Made by a program: the position numbers and the translations under genes. A stretch of 64,000 bases of DNA from Typhlomys cinereus (Eukaryota; Chordata; Mammalia; Rodentia; Platacanthomyidae): assembly GCA_023101885.1 (NCBI GenBank), contig JALPQD010000207.1:2306811-2370810 (forward strand). The letters are read 5' to 3'. How positions within the stretch are numbered: the first letter of the stretch is position 1; each line of letters starts with the position of its first letter. The notes under the pieces are model-generated. The model worked only from the letters and a program-made list of their open reading frames with translations. It searched no databases and was not told the origin of the DNA. Shown one piece after another: positions 59,049-64,000 of this stretch.

Positions 59049-60084
59049 AAAATAATTTTTCCTGAGCATATAATAAATCATTATCCCTAAAGTCTTAAAC
59101 TTTACAGACATTAAAATCACATCTCAGATTAAAAAAATGAAAAGGCATATCTCTTATGTTAAAAGATCAAGATAGAGAGAATATTCCAGAATCAAATGTA
59201 AATAATTGGGGCATAAGAACTATATAAGATTACATATAATAATATATAAAATATATAAACTATATAAGAAACATGTAATAATATACTATTTAATTTTATT
59301 GATTAGAGTGATCAGCACGTAGTTTTGGGGAGCTCAAAATTATAAAGGAATGGATTTATATTAATGAAAACTGGTTGGAAAGCAGGAATAGAATATAAAA
59401 TAATGACTTTGTTATCTCAAATGAAAATAAAATGAAAATTTGATGTTGTACAAACTCTAATGGTTCATAGAAATACTGCATCACTTAAGCTAGGTATATT
59501 AAAGATGCTGCTATGTCCAGGACTAATTATTGGGTTTGAGGTTGGAGTAGTATACAGTGTCGGATACCAAAGCTGTCAGAGACTATGAGCACAGGAGGTG
59601 GCTGTTCTCTGGAATGCTATTTACAGCTCTTATTGACCCTGCTTCTATTTAAAGCCCCAGTCTACTTACAGCAATGTTGTTGATCAGCCAGAGTTCTGAC
59701 ACTATCAGAAGCAGAGGATTTCATAGTTGGGAGCAGAGTTTAAAGGCTAAGATTTCACAATAATGTAAGTTGACTCTAACTCCACTTGAATCCAAGGCTC
59801 CTTTCCTTAAATCTGCTAGAAGAGAGGAGAGCCTAACAAGTACTAGGTGGAGACTTCCCGAGCATTCTCAGCAGTCAAGACCAAGTCTTCCCAGGGCTAA
59901 ATCCTTGTTTCTGGTCTCTGTGACCTGGTCCTGAGAATTGGAAACAAGCAATCTCTATTCCAAATGAGGGGTTGAATCATTTCTGTAACTCTGATTTACC
60001 TATAGCAGAATCAGACATGTTCCTGGTAAACAGTTTCTTAAAGTTGGAACAAAAGATATGGTAAATTCAAAGAAGGGTAAATGG
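59049..60084. other. intron-like DNA, no feature seen
   Basis: A TATA/ATATAA-rich patch lies at about 59220-59290. No gene. Confidence 0.45.
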
Positions 60085-60085
60085 A

Positions 60086-60222
60086 GCCCAGGTTTGGTGA
60101 CTCATGCCTGTCATCCCTGTACTTGGAAGGCTGAGGCAGGAGATTACTGTCACTTAAAACTAGCCTGAGCTTTGTTTCAGGCCAGTGTGGGGAATAAAGT
60201 GAGAGACTATGTCTCATAGAAA
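60086..60222 (+). mobile_element. B1 SINE, plus strand
   Basis: 'gcccaggtttggtgactcatgcctgtcatccctgtacttggaaggctgaggcaggagattactg' is followed by 'gcctgagctttgtttcaggccagtg' and 'gagactatgtctcatag'. Confidence 0.85.
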
Positions 60223-60960
60223 GCATATGGAATGAGGGGAAGGACTTTGAGTTTTATTATAAATGCTCTCTGATGTTCTTATATAATGATGACTTTATTT
60301 TACCTGAGTAGGTGTACAAGTCTGTGCATTGCTCAGAAGAGTCATGCAATAATAAAAGTTCCCTGATACTAAAAGCCCCTCTTTCTATAAAAATAGCATT
60401 GCATTGTAATGCATTATAATACTATCTGGTGGAATTTCAATGTTTGTGACATTTCTGCATTTGAGACTATTAATACTCACAGTAATGTATAAAATTTTGC
60501 AGTCCCAGAAAACAAACACAATTTCTAGATACATCTATATAGATTTACTATAGATCCAAATGTGATTTATTGCTTTTGCTTTTGAACTTTCAGAGGCCAG
60601 TGTGTGAGAGTCAAAACATACATTTCACTTAGTTTTGTGCCTTTGAAATCTGTCAGTGTGCTGTGATCATTCGGTCAATACAAAATTAATGTCAAAGTTT
60701 CTGCTGTAGTAATAAGCTGTGCTAGTTTATGTGACACAAAACAAATATGATATGACCTTATGCTCAATACACTTGACATTTGTCAAAAAATGCTTTTGTA
60801 ATGACATTAAAACCATAATATTTATATATGGAAGAATCTACTATTATCTGCTGTAATATGATAGTATGTCATTATCTAATTAGTTATTCAAATGAAAGTT
60901 AAATATCTGTTTCTCCTCACTTTTGGTCCTGATAACATCCTGGGCGTGTTTTCTGTGAAG
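60223..60960. other. 3' end of intron B-C
   Basis: AT-rich. It ends with the exon C acceptor (gcgtgttttctgtgaag|CTC) and a weaker upstream pyrimidine stretch (tgtttctcctcacttttggtcct). No repeat recognised. Confidence 0.5.
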
Positions 60961-61014
60961 CTCGGTCATTCCATGGTGGCTATTCCTGAACATGAAACTC
61001 TTGATTCTAAAGAG
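60961..61014 (+). CDS. exon C of the unidentified gene (18 codons)
   Basis: A 54-base exon, too short for an ordinary open-frame search, encoding LGHSMVAIPEHETLDSKE. Acceptor ttttctgtgaag|CTC and donor AAAGAG|GTAAAT are acceptable, though weaker than those of exon B. It is phase 0 at both ends, so exon B (..NICNK) reads straight into it. The acidic, hydrophilic product fits the same disordered protein. I cannot name the gene. Sureness is lower than for exon B because the exon is short, and it rests on the splice sites, the phase and its protein-like codon content. Confidence 0.65.
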
Positions 61015-61924
61015 GTAAATGACAGATAAGCCAGTTAGATATCTATTACCAAACCCATTTCCATGTGATGTTCATTGTAAAAAGCTATTTTTTTAAGAAC
61101 TAGTCAAGTCATGAGTTCTTCAAAAGAAAGAATAGTGACTACTTAGTCCACTGTGCTGTGCATAAGAACTGGATAATTAAATCAGTTTGTTCTTGTTTAT
61201 TAGTGTGGGAGGTGATATCAGGATTCCTTATGTATACAGCATGATGACAAACCAACTTCTATCCTTACTGTCTGTCTTTTGTGTCTTACTTTGAGTTTGC
61301 ATGTGAAACTGCTTCTCATTCATGAGGGTATCAGTAGATGTCTAACAATATTCATAATGTGTCTTGGACAAGGTCATCTGGCTGGCAGAGTCTCTGTCTC
61401 AGGGAGCAGGATGGTAGGTTTTATATAGTCAAAAGCATCATTAGTCCAACCCATTGCCTCTAGATTTTATGCAAATGATTACTTAATTTCATATTCATGA
61501 CAGACGAAAGCTAGATTTCAAATTTTCCATTTTAGTTTTTTTTTTTATAAATGGTACACCATGCAAAGAAAGAATTCTGCAAAAGTATTCAGTGTATGAT
61601 TTAATTTTGTGCTCTTCAAGAAAAAGGATAGCTAACAGTGCTTTTTTTGTACACCCTTTCAGATAAAATGGAAAATCTGAGAAAATATGAATTTTGAAAG
61701 ACTTATTTGAAAAGGAAGTGGGTGAACTTGCACATTCATTTTAAATATATTCGTTTTAGATACTTTCACAAATAGAGAGTTCTTTATCTTAAAGTTTTGA
61801 AGTATAGAAAAAAATCAACCTATAAAACAAATAAAAAATAGCAAAGATCCAAATAAAACTTAATTTGTTCTTCTCAAGGTGTGTTTTCCACAACTTAGGA
61901 TATAATATACATTTTTACAAACTG
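61015..61924. other. intron after exon C
   Basis: No feature recognised apart from a T run at about 61539-61547. The following exon is not visible in the window. Confidence 0.45.
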
Positions 61925-61959
61925 AGATCTCTATTTTGATGATTTTTTTCCCCTTGTGA

Positions 61960-62210
61960 TCTATTTTGTTAGCAGGGTCTCATGTAGTCAAGGCTGACTT
62001 AAAATCTATAGGTGACCTAGAATTCATGATCCTCTTTGCCTCCACAGTCACCAGGGTGTGCACCCCAAATGCTGGATAAATTGTGTATTAATCATGTTTA
62101 TGTTTGTTGTTGCTATATTATTTGTGTTGATATATATTGGCACATAGACCTTACAAATGCTTGGCAAGTACTTTACTGATATATCACATTCATAGGCTCT
62201 ATTTCTGCAA
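61960..62210 (-). mobile_element. B1/ID-type SINE, minus strand, diverged
   Basis: The B1 reverse is 'agcagggtctcatgtagtcaaggctgacttaaaatc' and 'ctagaattcatgatcctctttgcctcc'. Further on is an ID-like reverse (cttggcaagtactttactgatatatcac). TA-rich sequence separates the two. Confidence 0.65.
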
Positions 62211-62454
62211 ATTTTATTGTTTTTATCATATAAGATCAGTGTGGTTTTCTGCTGCCTCATTCATCTGAAGATGTGCTATGAAATATATACAGTAGTGTCT
62301 CTTAGAAACATATCTGGTTGTTTTTTATAGTACTCTTCTGAAGATAGCATAGACATAGGTTAGACTTTCAATACATGCAGGTACTGCTATCCTGGCACAG
62401 CACAGCAATTTGTTCTGCCAGGAGCATTTTGCTAGCTGTCTTCACGCACTCTTG

Positions 62455-62650
62455 TGAGCACTGGTCGTCACTGAGAGCTTAGTGTGTATTGGAAAGAATG
62501 TCACTCATTCACTTCAGCTTCCCCCAAATTCTAAATTAAGTAGTTTTATTACCCCAGTTTTACAGATGAGGAAACTGAGACTAGCAAGGCACAACAGGGA
62601 ATTGAATCTGTGTCTGATACTTTGGATTTTGGACTCTGGCGGCCAGAATC
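62455..62650 (+). mobile_element. MIR (ancient SINE), plus strand
   Basis: The core is very clear: 'attaccccagttttacagatgaggaaactgagactagcaaggcac', then 'gaattgaatctgtgtctgat'. The upstream part (gagcttagtgtgtattggaaag) also follows MIR. Confidence 0.85.
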
Positions 62651-64000
62651 ACATCCTTATTGGTATCTACATGAAAGATCTTGGTTTAGATGGAAGTATT
62701 TAACTACATTTCTCTACTATTCTCTAAGTATTTATTTTCATTTTCTAGTCCCTTATATTTCCTACATAAGATTTTAAAACATTTTCCAATTTAGTAGGGA
62801 AGTACTTTATTTTGTATTTTTATTCTATTTTTTTGGCATGGTGTTATGCATTTATCTGCTGGTATGTTGGCATTTTTATCTAGTAGTAGGCTCTCTTTAA
62901 AATATTAACTACATCAAATATATCAGCCCTTGTATTACATGATGGCAAAGGTATAAAAGCCAAAATTTGAACAAATATGCACAAAACGGCAGTGTGGTGG
63001 AATAAATATTGTTCTTTTCAGATAAATGTGAAAAAGTAATAAACGAATACTGTTTTTATTTTAAATCGGTTTGCTTCACATTCATAGAGGTGAAGCTTGC
63101 TAACAATATTTCAATAAAATAAGGTGTGGTAGATGTTTGTTTAAACAAAAAAATCCATTTCGATAATAAACTACTGACATTAAGAATGGAGTTATAGGTA
63201 ATGTGAAGGACTCTGCGATGCCATACAAGTCTGTAGATTTATCATTCATGGGTGAGTATAGCACTATTGACAAAATTTAGATTAAGCTGGTGGATAGGAT
63301 TTGATGAATGAATGTGAATTAAGTTTGGAATATATGGAAAATGTCATAAAAGGAACAAGTTTTAATATTTGTGTGAGAGAAATAGCCCTGAAAGGAATCA
63401 ACAATGAAGTCAAAGGGTATTTCCAGCTCCTTGCATGATATATTTTGTTTTTTAATGATAATGACACATTTTGAAATAATGCAACAGCTTCATTCAGCTC
63501 CTTGACCTAATACTTTTCCCCCCAACCCATTCTTCATTGTTTATTCACCTCTATAACACAACAGAGAAATGTGGCTTTATAAAGCAATTCTTTTCTGATG
63601 ACCACATATCCCAAAGATTAAAGCTTTCTTATTTACACGTCCAGTGCAAATACAGAATCATGGGAGAGGGTTTGGTCTTAGTATTATGCTTCTTGCATTT
63701 CCTAAAGATAGTAATTTATCTTTCTTACTGAATTACTATTCAGTTTTTGAATCCAGCTTTGCTATACATAGCTAACTAGCTCTTAAATAAACCCAGTAAC
63801 TTACTCAAATAAAAATATACCTCAGATTTAGCTAATTTGATTTACCCATTGATTTTATACACATGATTTGTGAAGTTCATTTTAAAAGAATTAATTAGAA
63901 AAAGACTTTATTGATTTAGTTCTGGGTTTATGGACGCTAAGTAAAACTTAGAATCACTTGCTGGAAGCTGTACAAAGCACCAGTGGGTCCCCCACTTCCT
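62651..64000. other. intron-like DNA to the window end, no feature seen
   Basis: AT-rich, with small open frames (63282-63467, 63537-63731) lacking splice support. No repeat recognised. Confidence 0.4.

Noticed and set aside
61641..61700. Possible terminal exon after a strong acceptor-like 'tacaccctttcag' at about 61664
   Set aside because: Reading on from exon C it gives only a few codons before a stop, with no other coding evidence; the site may be chance.
63010..63060. Another acceptor-like 'gttcttttcag' followed by a short frame
   Set aside because: It stops after a few codons and has no supporting features.
1..64000. Search for an operon, CRISPR array, toxin system or other prokaryotic-style locus
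   Set aside because: The sequence is mammalian intronic DNA; short arrays seen are microsatellites or LTR repeats without spacers.

Overview
This window is typical mammalian nuclear DNA: AT-rich, dense in retroelements, with no bacterial-style gene packing. The repeats point to a rodent, probably a myomorph. They include 7SL-derived B1, tRNA-derived ID, B1-ID fusions of B4 type, a B3-like SINE, rodent LINE-1 3' UTRs of several ages (one group Lx-like), and a pair of URR1-like DNA-transposon copies. The commonest SINE has a head like murine B2 ('ggctggagagatggctcag'), an unfamiliar body and a long CA/GA microsatellite tail. This suggests a lineage outside mouse and rat; a jerboa or jumping mouse is only a guess.

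Gene content: almost every long open frame is a shadow of a repeat. Reading for splice signals, I find three short exons of one plus-strand gene at 9009-9137, 40421-40624 and 60961-61014. Each is a multiple of three (129, 204 and 54 bases), is open in one frame, is flanked by AG and GT, and joins its neighbour in phase 0. Together they give 101 residues of a Pro/His/Ser/Leu-rich, probably disordered segment with an NPF tripeptide. I cannot name the gene. On this reading the window lies inside a large gene, with introns of about 31 kb and 20 kb and two incomplete outer introns.

Layout: 1-9 kb is intron with SINEs and one LINE-1 3' UTR. 9-12.5 kb holds exon A, a URR1-like element and another LINE-1 3' UTR. 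12.5-21 kb is mostly unclassified intron with a 126-base LINE-1 insertion. 21.6-26.3 kb is a LINE-1 cluster with one insertion nested in another. 26.3-32 kb is mostly unclassified. 32-37 kb has old LINE-1 3' UTRs, a SINE with an exact target duplication and the second URR1-like copy. 39.5-48 kb holds exon B and alternating Lx-like LINE-1 pieces and microsatellite-tailed SINEs. 48.9-57.5 kb has two probable solo LTRs, one carrying a 24-base CCAAT repeat array. 57.6-64 kb has SINEs, exon C and a MIR.

I see no prokaryotic features, CRISPR, rRNA or functional tRNA, and no intact mobile-element coding region. The best open fragment is the C-terminal end of a LINE-1 ORF2 at 23.7-24.25 kb. Family assignments come from recalled consensus motifs, and boundaries without target duplications are approximate.
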